From Paramecium tetraurelia (Eukaryota; Ciliophora; Oligohymenophorea; Peniculida; Parameciidae), in assembly GCF_000165425.1 (NCBI RefSeq), contig NW_001799641.1:67027-131026 (forward strand): a stretch of 64,000 nucleotides of DNA, given 5' to 3'. The position numbers and the translations under genes were made by a program. Under the pieces are notes generated by a model. It was not told the DNA's origin. It did no database searches and saw nothing but the letters and a program-made list of their open reading frames with translations. Positions within the stretch are counted from its first letter, which is position 1, and each line of letters starts with the position of its first letter. Below are positions 38,735 to 49,921 of this stretch, in pieces.

Positions 38735-39259
38735 GCAATCAAATATAAATATCTATTTTTTTAAATATTTTACAAATCTCGATTATTTCTTAATCAATTT
38801 TTTATATTATGCAATCCATTCAATAACCATTCAATAATCTCATTTAGATTCCTTATCTAAACCCTTCCAACATTATATAACACATCCATATACTAATATT
38901 TCCATGCTTTTCTAAATATTTCATAATAAAATTTAAAAATTGCAATAAAAACAACGCTATTTTTTCAAATTTTATGAGTAACCACAATAAAGATTCGCAT
39001 AAACTCATTTATCTTTTTAAAAATTTTCTCTAAATTGATATATCAAGAAGATAGATTTAATAAAGAAGACTATTTTACAACCATATATATTGAGTTATTC
39101 TTATAAATTCTTTTAAATGTAGTATTCAACTTTATTGAATTCTCTAAATCCATAAAGTTTTATAATCTATATCTTTAGAAATGTTATGGACTTATTATTT
39201 AAGTGTTAAAATTATAATCGGTAAAAATTGATAATATTCTATAAATTAATTTTTATACT
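38735..39259. other. AT-rich divergent spacer
   Basis: About 525 bp between divergent start codons of RPSA and an unknown gene. No frame or RNA gene is supported; the ORF near 38607-38837 is antisense to the RPSA 5' end. Confidence 0.55.
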
Positions 39260-39889
39260 ATGAAAACTATGGATGATAGAGCATTCAAGAGACCACTTCC
39301 GAAACAGTTTTATTGTGTATTATTAAAATATGAAGAGAAAGCCACCTAAGAGGATATATGCATGGATGAAGTATGTATGTGATTGTGATTAAGAATTTAG
39401 TTGGTTTAAATGACTCAAATGTATGGAGAAATAGTTTCATATTATGATTCACAAATGGATCCAATTACATATTATTTTATGGATAAACAACATCAATTGC
39501 TATAATAGATAGTTAGAAAAAGTAAATAAGATTAAGAGGATATATTAAAAAATCTTATAATGGCTAATCAATCAGATATTCCCATAATTAAAATAGATAA
39601 TTATAAACAAAAGAAGATGGTTCATTTGTATGAATTAGAAGAAGTTTAAAAAGTAAATGAAAGAGTCTGCGAGAATATTGTAGGATAATTTGAAAAAAAC
39701 AATGAAGCTAATGATTCCACTGTTCAGGAGGAATTTTAAAAACAATAGAATAACCTATATTTGCGATTAGCAAACAGGATAAAGAAAAAGCAAGATTATA
39801 AAAGAAATGGAGATCGTTTATCAAATTCATCAATAAATGTTTATCAAGTTCCCTTTAGAGATTATGATGAAGGTAAATTAGAAAGTTGA
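39260..39889 (+). CDS. Protein of unknown function, 199 residues
   Basis: ATG 39260 (MKTMDDRAFKRPLPKQFYCV), one intron at 39371-39400 (30 nt), TGA 39889. A shorter 23-nt intron end gives an early stop, so the 30-nt form was chosen. The sequence has no membrane segment. It includes MYGEIVSYYDSQMDPITYYF and a helical basic part, LRLANRIKKKQDYKRNG. No family was recognised. The N-terminal motif KRPLPKQFY followed by acidic sequence could be a short binding peptide. Confidence 0.75.
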
Positions 39890-39980
39890 ACAATTTAATT
39901 TTATATTAAATACAACTATAGAATTATTAATACGATTATTCATTTATCTAATTTTTCTTTAAATAATGAATAGATTAAAT

Positions 39981-41456
39981 TCATAACTATTGTTAAATCT
40001 AATAATTCTCATTTTTCTGATTATTTCTTTAAAAAGAACTTTCAATTAATTTTTTATTTTATCTTTATTATTCAGAATATGGAGGATCATTTGAACTGAT
40101 ATTCTCAGAATAATAAATATATGCATAAATAAATATTAAAGTTATCTAATGAATAAAATAAATTTACTTTTATTGCAAATAATATATACTAAATAATGAC
40201 TTCATAAACTTAAAACCCATGTTCAATTTAAAAAAATAATACATTATTAGATGTCCAAGGAATAGTATAAATAATGAGCCAAAATGTATCAATAATAAGA
40301 GAGAATGCCAACATCAAAGAAATTACTTTAATATGTAATTATTATGAGAATTTAAAATTGTCCAAATAATAAACTAGGCTTTAGAATATTACAATTGACT
40401 ATAATAGGTATGTTATTTTACATCCAAAAATTAAGTTTTAAAAAGAGAGGAAAAAAGCACTATAAATGAGTAGATAAGTGTTAAAATGAATCCAAATTTC
40501 AACCATTATTGACTTTCTGGACTCTGTTCTAATTAGTTCTGAGGAGTAGGTTAGTTTGTAGAGTAATCACTAAACTCCTAGTGGTCTCCTTATGAATTTT
40601 AGTAGTTTTCTTCGAAAGGAAGGAACAACATATGAATATAATTCTTGTATTCTTTTACATCATCTTCTAGACTTTTGATATTTTGCTGTAACTCTTAAAT
40701 GACTTCTTTGCAATATTTTGTCTTTCATATATATCAAAATACTTAAGAATGTATCCATTGTACTCTAGCTCTAATAGTTGAATATCTAACTACATTATAT
40801 TTATCCTTTAATTCAAGTGTTATTTCATGCGGTTTTTAATCATAAAAATCTTATAAATTAAGTTTTGTTTATCCTCCTATCTCCTCTCTATCTGCCAACT
40901 CTTTATCTAAAATAACAATATAAATTTCCTCTTTGCCAGTTTAGATATCAAATTCAAATTTCTCTTCCCACACAAGATTTTCTCTTCTTGCAGATTTCGT
41001 TGAGTATCTTAAATCTTCACATCCTAAAATTACTGCTATTGGACTATTTCCAGGAAATTGAATATCAGCATCATGAATAGTAACTCTTATTCTGCTGTCT
41101 AAGGATATTTTATTTGAATTAAATTGTTCTTGAGACTATAATTCATGCAATGTTGATTTGTGATCCTCTAAATTCTTTTTTTTTTGAGATATTTATGTCT
41201 AAATAGTGGAAATCTTATTTTTCAATGATTTCAATGCTTCCATCAAAGTTCTTATGAATTTCTAAACAGTAAATTATCCAGAATCTTTTTGGACTATTTT
41301 TTCATACATTTAATCGAAAAGACCCCTATCATATTCTTAATTTGACTGAGAATCCAAGAATTTTAACAACATCTCTTTGCTAATAGGCTATTATTAGTTT
41401 GTAGAGAGTTTATTAAAAACATGAACCACTTATTTAATTATTTCATCTTAATCCAT
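39981..41456 (-). CDS. C2-domain protein with C-terminal membrane helices
   Basis: 469 residues from MDQDEIIKQVVHVFNK; introns at 40722-40742, 40399-40421 and 40146-40167. An N-terminal helical region resembling EF-hand-type helices (ISKEMLLKFLDSQSNQEYD) and a coiled coil precede a C2 domain (~145-270: RIRVTIHDADIQF, ENLVWEEKFEFDI, EEIYIVILDKELADREEIGG). After another short coiled coil come three membrane segments: FGFILTLIYSFIVLFSSLF, VISLMLAFSLIIDTFWLIIY and IIQYILFAIKITLIFIYAYI. A Gln/Asn-rich cytosolic tail follows. C2 domains bind membranes, often with calcium, but only some acidic ligands are visible. An organelle-membrane tether or calcium-linked adaptor is inferred. Confidence 0.85.
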
Positions 41457-41503
41457 TTTAACTGTATTAAAAATTATTATTAAATTTAACGAATTCTCTC
41501 ACA

Positions 41504-44326
41504 ATGAGACCTCAATCTCCCAAATTTTTTCAAACTCAGACCATTGCAACAACTAGAGTAGTCAATTCTCCACCCAGAGACAAACGTCATGATTCTTGTG
41601 GTCGATTAGCAAAGGTTACGACCTATCAATCTAGACCTAAAACAACTGTCACCACTACTACTTATAGACCTGTAATAGAGACTAGGACTGTGAAATTATG
41701 CACAGAAAAAAAGTGTTAAGGACATGTAAGTAATCTATTAATGGTAGGAAACTTTGATTGAGTAATTGACTCAAGAAAATAATAGATTAAATCAAAGAGT
41801 AAATGAGCTTTAAAATGATTTAGACCTTTAGATAGAGAAGTTTGATAGCGAATAATAAGTGTGGGTAAACACTGGTATGGAAATAGAGAGTATGAGAAAA
41901 CTCTTAGAGGAAACTTAAAAAAATCATAAGCAAGAGGTGACTTATCTAAATTCAGAACTCAATACCTTTAAGTCACAGTTCTAATATTAAGATGATTAAA
42001 TCAGATTCTTATCTTCATAGTTAAAATAGCAAGAAGTATTTGAAAATAAAATTGCATTATTGAGTTCTGAGATAGAGAGACTTCAATTTGTAATTGAAGA
42101 TAAAAATGAAGGCATTTCATAATTGAAATTTAGAGTCTCAGATTATGAAAAGCAATTGTAAGTGGGCTAAAACGTAATTGAGGAAAGAAATCAATAAATC
42201 TCAGAATTATAATAGAAATCCAAAAATTATGAATAAGAGCTCTTATTCTCAAATAATATAATCCATGAGCTTAAATTTGAAATAACTCAAAAAGATTCAT
42301 AGACATAACAAATGTTAGCTCAAAAGGATTCTTTGATGTAAACTTTCAGAGAGAATTTAGAATTATTAGAAAAGAAATTAGCTTAATCTCAATAAAATGA
42401 ATAATTATAGGAAGAATAAATAGATACGATTCAAAAAGAAAGAGAAAATTTAAATAATAAAATTCATTAACTTGAAACAGAAATAAATGAACAAAAAGAA
42501 TAAAATCTTTAATTAAATTAATAAGTAATTATTAATGATCAGAATAATTAAAATTTGTAAAATCAATTAATTGAATAAACTCAACATCATGAAAATTTAT
42601 TGTCAAACAAAGACACTGAACATGAATTAACAAAATAAGAAAGGGAAGCCTTAATTAATCAATTAGAATAAGTTTAATAAGAAAATGTAGATAAAACAAA
42701 AGAAATAGATGATTTAAAGAATTAGAATCAAAGTTTGATTTCCTAATTACAAGAAAAGACAACTAATTTAGATCTAGTGTCTGAAGAATTAGAAACAACA
42801 AAATCAAAACTTGATAATTTTGATGAAATTAATAAGAATTTACAATTAAAACTAAGCTAGAATGAAGCCCAAAATGTTGAATTGTAAGATAATTTAAATT
42901 TAAAATCGGAGAGTCTATAATAGTTAGAAAAATAATTAGAATCATAAATAGAAATCAATAAATAATCATAAAATCTTATTTAAATATTAAATTAAGAAAA
43001 ATCTGATCTAGAAAGCAAGAACTAGTTGTTGGAAACTGAAGTTAAATAATAAGTGGTTTAAATAGAAGATCAAAAGACATAAATGAGTGAAAGAATGAAA
43101 GAAGCTGAAGTAGAGTAATAATAACTAAATTAATAAATTAATTAATTAAAAAAAGAGTAAGATAATCTGTTAACTTAAAATAAAGATCAACAATCATAAA
43201 TTACTTAATTATAATAATAAAATGATAATCATCAATTATGCGAAGAGAGTTTGAAAGAAGAAAAAATGTAATTAATATAATAAATATTACTCGAATGCTT
43301 TGAAATGGAAAGATTGAAAATCTTAGTCACTCAATAATAAGAAAAATTATCTCAATCTGATAAAATCAAATAACAATTAGAAGATGAATTTGAAAAATTC
43401 AAAGAAAATAGTATTTTAAATAGTTAGAAATAAGAAATAAAATTAACAGAGTTGCAATAATAAATAGATGAAGATATTAAATAAATTGATAGTTTAAAAA
43501 GAGATCTTAAATATTAGCTGTCTTTGGAGGAAGAATTAAATAAGAAAAATCATTTCTAATAGGATTAGATATCTCATCTGTAAGGTGTAGAGTAATAGTT
43601 GAAGTATCTGAACGAGTAAACTAATTTACAAGCTAAGAATTTATAAAAAGAATTAGAAAACAAAATAGAATCTGAAAGTTCTTTACGATTCAAGCTTGAG
43701 AAATTATTAGAAGAATTAAAAATAAAATAAATGTAATTAGTAGAGCTAGATTCTTAAATGAGATAAATTGAATAAAGTAATAACATTGAGATTTCTAATT
43801 TGGAAGAAAAAAATAGTTACTTATAAAATGAGGTAGAAACTTGGAGGTAAAAGTTCTCCATTTTAAATAAAGATTATCATCGAGTTCAAGAGGACTTAAT
43901 GATGCTTCAAGCAGAGTTTGATGCACATAAGAAAAGAGGTTAAGATCTCAAAAATGTTAAAGTATTAAATAATTATAATTATTAAAGGAATCCACCTATT
44001 TTGAAGTAAGAAAATCCTCTTTGTATAAAGAGAACGTAGACATAAAAGGAAGCTAAACTTCAATAGGAAGAATTTTCAAAGAAAATATCTGATGAAGATA
44101 ATAATGAAATATCTATAACTAAATTTCATAAACTTATAATTAATTCAGATTTCATTATTAATATCTCGTAAGTTTTTAATCCATAAATATTTATAGTGTC
44201 TTTTTTTCATTTTCTTATATTATCTCTTCTTATCATATATTATTAGCATTAACATCTTATTTTAAGATTATCTATAACAATACTTCTTTATTTTTATCAT
44301 CCAAATACGTTTTCAGTTAAAATTGA
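41504..44326 (+). CDS. Large Gln-rich coiled-coil protein
   Basis: About 923 residues from MRPQSPKFFQTQTIATTRVV. An intron at 41726-41747 joins the Thr/Arg-rich head (KTTVTTTTYRPVIETR) to an almost unbroken heptad-repeat rod of ~800 residues (LIEQLTQENNRLNQRVNEL; LQFVIEDKNEGISQLKF). Glutamines are mostly TAA/TAG. The 3' end is uncertain. A second intron at 44168-44196 leads to TGA 44326 and a hydrophobic tail (VFFSFSYIISSYHILLALT) that could be a membrane anchor, as in golgins. Without it the frame runs into the convergent gene. Cytoskeletal, basal-body or Golgi-tether roles are all possible. Only 47 bp separate its start from the divergent C2 gene. Confidence 0.82.
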
Positions 44327-44472
44327 ATAAAATATAAGTAGCTTTCATTTAAATTAGTAAATGAAGGGTATTTATTAAAAATACTCTAATATAATTTTTA
44401 TAATTTATTAAATTGAGAATGAAAAAATATTTGATAAAATTATTCGTGCAAACTTAATAATTATAAAATCTA

Positions 44473-46431
44473 TCAGTTATATAACAAGTTAAATTAAGTT
44501 AAGATTGCAGTTACTTTTTCTGAAAGTAAATCTGGTTCATCACGAGCCTTTGTTAATAGGAGCTCTTCTGCTTTATAATCTACATTTTATAGTTCCACTT
44601 AGAATAGGACTCTAGACCTAGCAGTATTTATCATGGATAAGTAGAGTAAACATTTAATTCTTTTTAATTTAGGATCAGAATCATCCTAATACTTAAAAAA
44701 TGTATCTTGTAACATCTTCAGCAATTCTTTATACAATTCAATATTGGTTTGTTAGTATTGTTAATTAAAGTTGGCTGAATCATAAGGTTCACATTAAATT
44801 TTCTTCATTACGTTTTTTGATAACCATGACATCCAACCCTAAGCATCTCCTTCTCTAACTTGAACCTGTAGAAGTTTGGGATGATCTTCGTTTTCTACTT
44901 ACTTTTTCAATAACTAAAATCTATCATAAGACCCTAAGGATTATTAAAAGAATTGGAATCTTTATTACAACTTTATGAATAATTATTTAGCAACCATTTT
45001 TAGATACTCTATATACATTGAAAACTTTGATTCCATAGTTATGAAATCAAGCTTAGATTTTTTAACTAAAGGTATTATTTGTTCAAGATATTCAGCCAAT
45101 TTCAAAATTGCTATATATTGATTTCTTATATGGTATAGTTGCATGATTTAATCATTTTGTTTTTTTTAAGGATCAAACTTGCTGGTTGGAAAAATGTTCT
45201 TTACATCCGGTTCAGAAAATTACTTTGCTTATCCTTCATCTTAAAGTGTTATTTATGGTTATGTTTTTATCTCAAATCCAGAATATTTATTTGGGTCATC
45301 TTGATACAATTATTTTTCATTCTGAAAGTTGCCTTCATTCTCTTATTGAATTATACTCTTAAATTGTTTTTCTTCGTAATCTAAAATGGACTCTTCTATT
45401 TTTCCAGAATAAATGACTTAATTTTAATTTAATTCTAAATCAATTGGATTAGATAAATCCCCTTCTCTATACTTGAAAAATTCATGTTGATATAATTCTT
45501 AAAATGAAAGTCTTTGTTTTGGATCGAATTTAAGCATCTTTCTTATCAATTCTCTCAATTAAAGATTAGCAATCTAATTTAAATCAGCATTCTCCTTTTT
45601 AATTAAATCTTATAGAGGAGTTCTATTTGTTGGATCGAAATAGGGGTATTTACCCACTAACATGTAATATAGACAGACTCCAAGACTGTACATATCGGCT
45701 TAGAATGAGTACTTTTATTCATTTAATATTTCAGGAGCTTGATTTATTATTTTATATGATACCCATATTTAGTTCTGTTCCTGCCCAAGTACTTGTTTAA
45801 CTCTAAAGATCTCCCAGCTTCTTCGCCAATCCTAAATCAATCAATTTATAGGTTGCTCTCTCAAATACACTAATATCATTTCTTGTCTATAAGGCATTCT
45901 AATCTTCTTAGCTCAATTAAACAGCGAAATTCTCTAATTTCAAGTCTCTATGAATAATCTTATTCCTATGTAAGTAGGATAATCCATTTGCTAGCTATCT
46001 CAATATAATCAAGACTAATTCATCTGGCAATTTTCCTTTATAAAATCTTTTCACCATAAATTCAACATCTAAGTAACAGTACTAAAATTAGAGTTATTAA
46101 ATTTACCTCCAGAATTAAAATTAATTTCTAACTATTTTGATTACTCTTAAACAATTTAATCACATTTCTATTGTCACTCTCTGACAATAATTTCATCTCA
46201 TTTTGCATATAAGGTATTATCTCCTTTTACATATTTTTCAAATCGATCACCTATACAGATTTTTAAATTATATACCTTTATAGCCACCAATTCTCCTTTT
46301 TCTGTTTCCGCTCTATACACTTTTGCATAAGAACCTCTTCCAATTGGAGCAAAATTTTTGTATTCCCCTGGGAAAGAAGCTTCAATAGCACCTTAGTCTG
46401 ATTCCGGTTGATTACCTATAAGTTAATTCAT
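44473..46431 (-). CDS. ULK/ATG1-like protein kinase
   Basis: 627 residues from MNQLIGNQPESDQG; introns at 46251-46275, 46082-46106 and 45738-45762 (each 25 nt). The N-terminal kinase domain is complete: FAPIGRGSYAKVYRAE, GELVAIKVIDL, HRDLKLENFAV and MAPEILNEQKYSFQADMYSL. The DFG triplet is DLG (KLIDLGLAKKL), which keeps the metal-binding Asp. Residues ~390-627 are helical (YHIRNQYIAILKLAEYLEQI, KLKRIKCLLYLSMINTARSR), recalling the C-terminal helical early-autophagy-targeting region of ATG1/ULK1. ATG1 kinases start autophagosome formation. Ciliates also have many ULK-related kinases of other function, so the exact orthology is open. Confidence 0.88.
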
Positions 46432-46652
46432 TAATTTAAATAATATAAGATGATAGAAATAACAAGTTTATGAAATTCTATAATCATTTTTGTAAATTTT
46501 TTAATCTGATAAAACCTTATTATTAATTTAATAAGTATCATATCTGGAGAAACCAGGAATCGAGTTCTTTTGCATGAGTCAACTTGATGTGCTTCAATAT
46601 TTGCAAATTGCACTTTTTGGTTTCATGGAACAAATAAAAATTCAACATAAAA

Positions 46653-47140
46653 TCAACTAAATTTCACTACTTTCTGAAATTTGATAAACAACCACTATTG
46701 GATTTGTGCAATCTTTATCCTCCATTCCTCTTCTTAGGGATCTCTTTAAAAATTATATGATTTAATTGTCTTATTGATAATCTTAGTTTATAATTTCTCT
46801 GAGAATCGTTTAGATCTTATATATAATAAATCAGTATTGATATCTTTGATTTTTTATTGAGTCACAATCATTATTTTCAGTAGAAATAGCATTTCTGATT
46901 TTACTATCTCATCTTTTCCCTATCAACTAGCGATTTCTATAATTTAGAATTAATGGTAGGTAAGTTATACTCCCTGAATATCCTACTAATTATAGCTATC
47001 TCCAATCATCTTATGTAATAAGTGTTCTGTCTATTCATAGGATTTATAAAAATGCTTAAAAGGTTCTATAATATCTCAATGCAACTGAAACATATTAAAT
47101 AGGTCTCCTTCCTTAAATAATAACCTTGATCATCAACCAT
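46653..47140 (-). CDS. Small protein of unknown function (5' end uncertain)
   Basis: 145 residues from MVDDQGYYLRKETYL, introns at 47066-47091 and 46904-46927, both GTT donors. The body is helical and hydrophobic-rich (EQTEHLLHKMIGDSYNQQDI, MLFLLKIMIVTQQKIKDI) and ends WLFIKFQKVVKFS. No family was recognised. Upstream in the same frame (to ~47285) there is coding-like sequence interrupted by two TGA codons, so either an exon with an unseen splice lies there or an older N-terminus has decayed. The chosen ATG is the first one that leads to an open model. Confidence 0.5.
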
Positions 47141-47374
47141 TAATTAATTATTGAATCTATAATTTCAAAAGATAGAAGTAGGGATTTAGTGATTGTAATA
47201 TTGTAATCAATATTTTAAATTCATTTCTTAACTTAAACTTTGATATGATTTTAATTTAGAGAACTGCTCCTTAAATGCCTTAGATTTTCATTATTTATAG
47301 AGAGTTCTTTAAATATTTTTATTTAAAACTCTTTACAATATAATTAAATTTAATTTAGTAATTAATCAAATATA

Positions 47375-47970
47375 TCAATAAAACATATGTTATTGCTGTT
47401 ATTCTTATGGTTAATAAAGAGGTCCAAATCCACCAGAAGAACTATAGACTTTATATTCAACAGGAGGCTTTTCTCTGCTCTATAAGGCTTTTCCAAACTT
47501 TTATAAGTCACCACGTAAGGCTGTTTATTTTTCTTATTTTCCTAGGTTTTCTCTTTTTAAGTCTTGCTTTTCTCTTTTCAATTCTGCGATTTGTTATTAT
47601 AGATGTTTAATTTAAATGTCGTATTCTTATTAAGCTGCCTAAGGTTCATAACAAATTTACTTTCTTGGCTGCAGTAGCCAATGCTAAATCTTTCTAGAGA
47701 TTAATAACCTCATATTATTTCTCCTCGATTAATTAAGGGTAATCCTTTTGTAGCTTCTCTGCCTTCTCTTTTAAGTGGTTTTGCTCTCATAATAGTATTG
47801 TGTATTATACTTATGATCTCTAATTGAGTTTTATGTATTTCTTCTTCAAGATTAATTCTTTATTGATTTGTTTTCTCTGTTTTTTCTAAATGTTTTTGAA
47901 ACTTCTTTTCCTCTTGATTAATGTATTTCGCCAAGTTCTGTAATTTATTTTATTCAATAACTGTATTCAT
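47375..47970 (-). CDS. Coiled-coil protein, 182 residues
   Basis: MNTVIEQNKLQNLAKYINQE at 47970; introns at 47786-47810 (ending GAG) and 47639-47660. Nearly the whole protein to residue ~150 is a charged coiled coil (QQRINLEEEIHKTQLEI, EKQYEVINLQKDLALATAAK, QQQIAELKREKQDLKREN). The last 30 residues are Gly/Ser/Gln-rich with a Phe/Tyr end (YSSSGGFGPLYQPQEQQQ). Short coiled coils of this type are common in cilia and basal bodies; no closer assignment is possible. It lies 69 bp downstream of the LTV1 stop on the same strand, without any sign of co-transcription. Confidence 0.82.
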
Positions 47971-48039
47971 ATTTTAAAATATAACTAATAAATAAAGTAT
48001 TAATAAAAATGTGGTTAGATTATATGAAAAATATAACAA

Positions 48040-49892
48040 TCATGCAATTTTAACAATCGAAACACCTTCTGCTTAGTTACTTTGGATATTAGCCAATTTT
48101 TATTTTTATAGTTTTTTTGACATAGTTTATAGTTGGTCTTTGAATGCTTTCTTTTTCTCTTTTTAAGCTTATTTCAACTATTTCACTAATTCCTTTCTCT
48201 ATTTCTTTTCTTCAGGAGTTTCCTCTTTTTTGATAACTACTTATTTAAGAGTTTCTAAAATAAAACTAGTATACATACCACAAACAGCCTCTTTGACTTT
48301 CTCCTTCTCTTGCTTTAATTCTTTAATTTTAATTTTTTCTTCTTCCTTTTGTTTCATCCTATCCTCCTTGGTCGATTGGATTTACCCTTTAGTTTTATAT
48401 TTGATTATGTTTAATTAATCTGGATTCATTTTGGACATGGTGGTATTATGTAGAGATTTAGTAACAATAGTTTCTTAATACTTTTCAGCAGGTTCCATGT
48501 CAGGACATTCTTCATCGGTGGAATCCCTATTGAGATAGTTCTATAATGCGATATCTTCTTCTGGAGTGAGAGGTGGTACCTCCTTCTTAAGATGGAATTA
48601 TGAGAAATCTGCATTTGGGAATTTTTATCTCAAATATTCATTATAATCTGTGTTTTTCAAATACTCAAGTCTTTTTTCTTTTTATTCTAAAATTATTTAT
48701 GGAATATATCATACATTCATTTTCTTCAGGTTGATCTTTAGGTTTTTGTTAATTTTTGGACTTTTTTTATTACTTTTTAGTCATTGTATTCAGATGATCA
48801 TCTATAACTTTATTAAGCATTTGATCATTAACAAACTCTTTATTTTGTTGGTCATCATCATCTTCATCATCAGGTGCTTCGTAAGCATTCATCTCCCTTT
48901 CGAATTCTCTTTCCATATCAGAATCAATTTCTAATTCTGAATCAGAATCACTTTATTATTATTTGGATTGTTTTTATTATTTCTATTATTACTATTATTT
49001 TTATTAAGATTTCTAATTCATTTTATTTTTATCATAAGTGATTTCCATTTCCTCTTCATCCTCATAATCCTCATCATTATCAGATTCTTCTTGATCTTAA
49101 AATCTAACTTATTTTTTAGGAGATTCTGCTGCTTTTTATATCTATTCTACTTTTTATACTTATTCTAGCTTTTCCACTTTTTATACCTATTCTACTTTCT
49201 ATTCTTAAATTGGTTGTAATTTATTTTATTGTATTAAATTGGAAACAAAATCATCATCTAATTCTTCTTAATTTTCTTAATTATTTTCATCATCATCTTC
49301 ATCTTCTTTCATCAATAGATCATACACCTCCTGTTATTCTTATGTTAACTCTTCTCTTTTGAAATCTATATCGTAGACAACCTTGGATCTCTCTTCTTCA
49401 GGAACCACAAAGACACATTCCACTTCTCCTTAGGCTAAGAGATCATATAAATGAAATTATTACGTCTCTCTGGAGCAAGATGCTATGAGTAGTCATACCC
49501 ATCCAAAGGTAATCCGTTTTCATCATAATGTTTCATGACCACATCCTGGAATTACTCTTATTTCTGTTTTAATGCTTATAGGGCTTTTTATTTGGCCAAT
49601 TGATGAATCCAGAGGTCCTCTCTTCCAGCGACCAAATGTAAGGCATCTTCTGTAGGATCGATTTCAGGCATTCGAGGCTTAAGATTGGGATCGTACTTGC
49701 CTTTGTTGAGTTCTTTTTCAATGAGTTCAGATCTACGATAATTAGATGGGAGTACAATTCATTTTGAGTACCAGGTTGATTAACTTTTTGGAAACAAATC
49801 ATGTCTGTGGCTCCTTGGTTATTTTCACCTGGTTAATGAACCATTTTGAGAGTAGCTGCATTCTATTTGTTGATGAATTTCTTCTTGCCCAT
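48040..49892 (-). CDS. LTV1: LTV1-like 40S ribosome assembly factor
   Basis: About 582 residues, introns at 49733-49755, 49435-49463, 48687-48714 and 48255-48278. The start MGKKKFINKQNAATLKMVHQ matches the LTV1 N-terminus (basic, then KNATTF-like), followed by GREDLWIHQLAK and ECVFVVPEEERSKVVYDIDF. A long acidic/Gln middle contains short degenerate repeats (KVEQVQKVEKLEQVQKVEQI). A C-terminal region (PDMEPAEKYQETIVTKSL and a highly charged Lys/Glu helix) resembles the conserved LTV1 end. LTV1 accompanies late pre-40S particles out of the nucleus and must be removed by casein kinase phosphorylation. It starts 29 bp from the divergent ULK4 gene. Confidence 0.82.
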
Positions 49893-49921
49893 AAAATAAA
49901 ATAAAACAAAATTTAAAAATT
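49893..49921. promoter_or_regulatory. 29-bp spacer between divergent start codons
   Basis: Only 29 A/T-rich bases separate the ATG of LTV1 (minus) from that of ULK4 (plus). Both start codons are supported by conserved N-termini. Both promoters must therefore lie within this spacer or reach into the coding regions. Confidence 0.5.

Noticed and set aside
38607..38837. 76-residue plus [15 protein letters not shown]
   Set aside because: Antisense to the first exons of RPSA.
45139..45384. Hydrophobic plus-strand ORF (81 residues)
   Set aside because: It is the reverse strand of the ULK-like kinase; apparent hydrophobicity comes from complementing Lys/Glu codons.
46431..46613. 61-residue minus ORF starting MQFANIEAHQVDS
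   Set aside because: It is open and partly coding-like, but no splice of normal length joins it to either neighbour and it overlaps the ULK-like gene 5' leader. Kept out as unsupported.
48650..49168. Two Phe/Leu-rich plus-strand ORFs resembling membrane proteins
   Set aside because: They are shadows opposite the Gln/Asp/Glu-rich LTV1 middle region.
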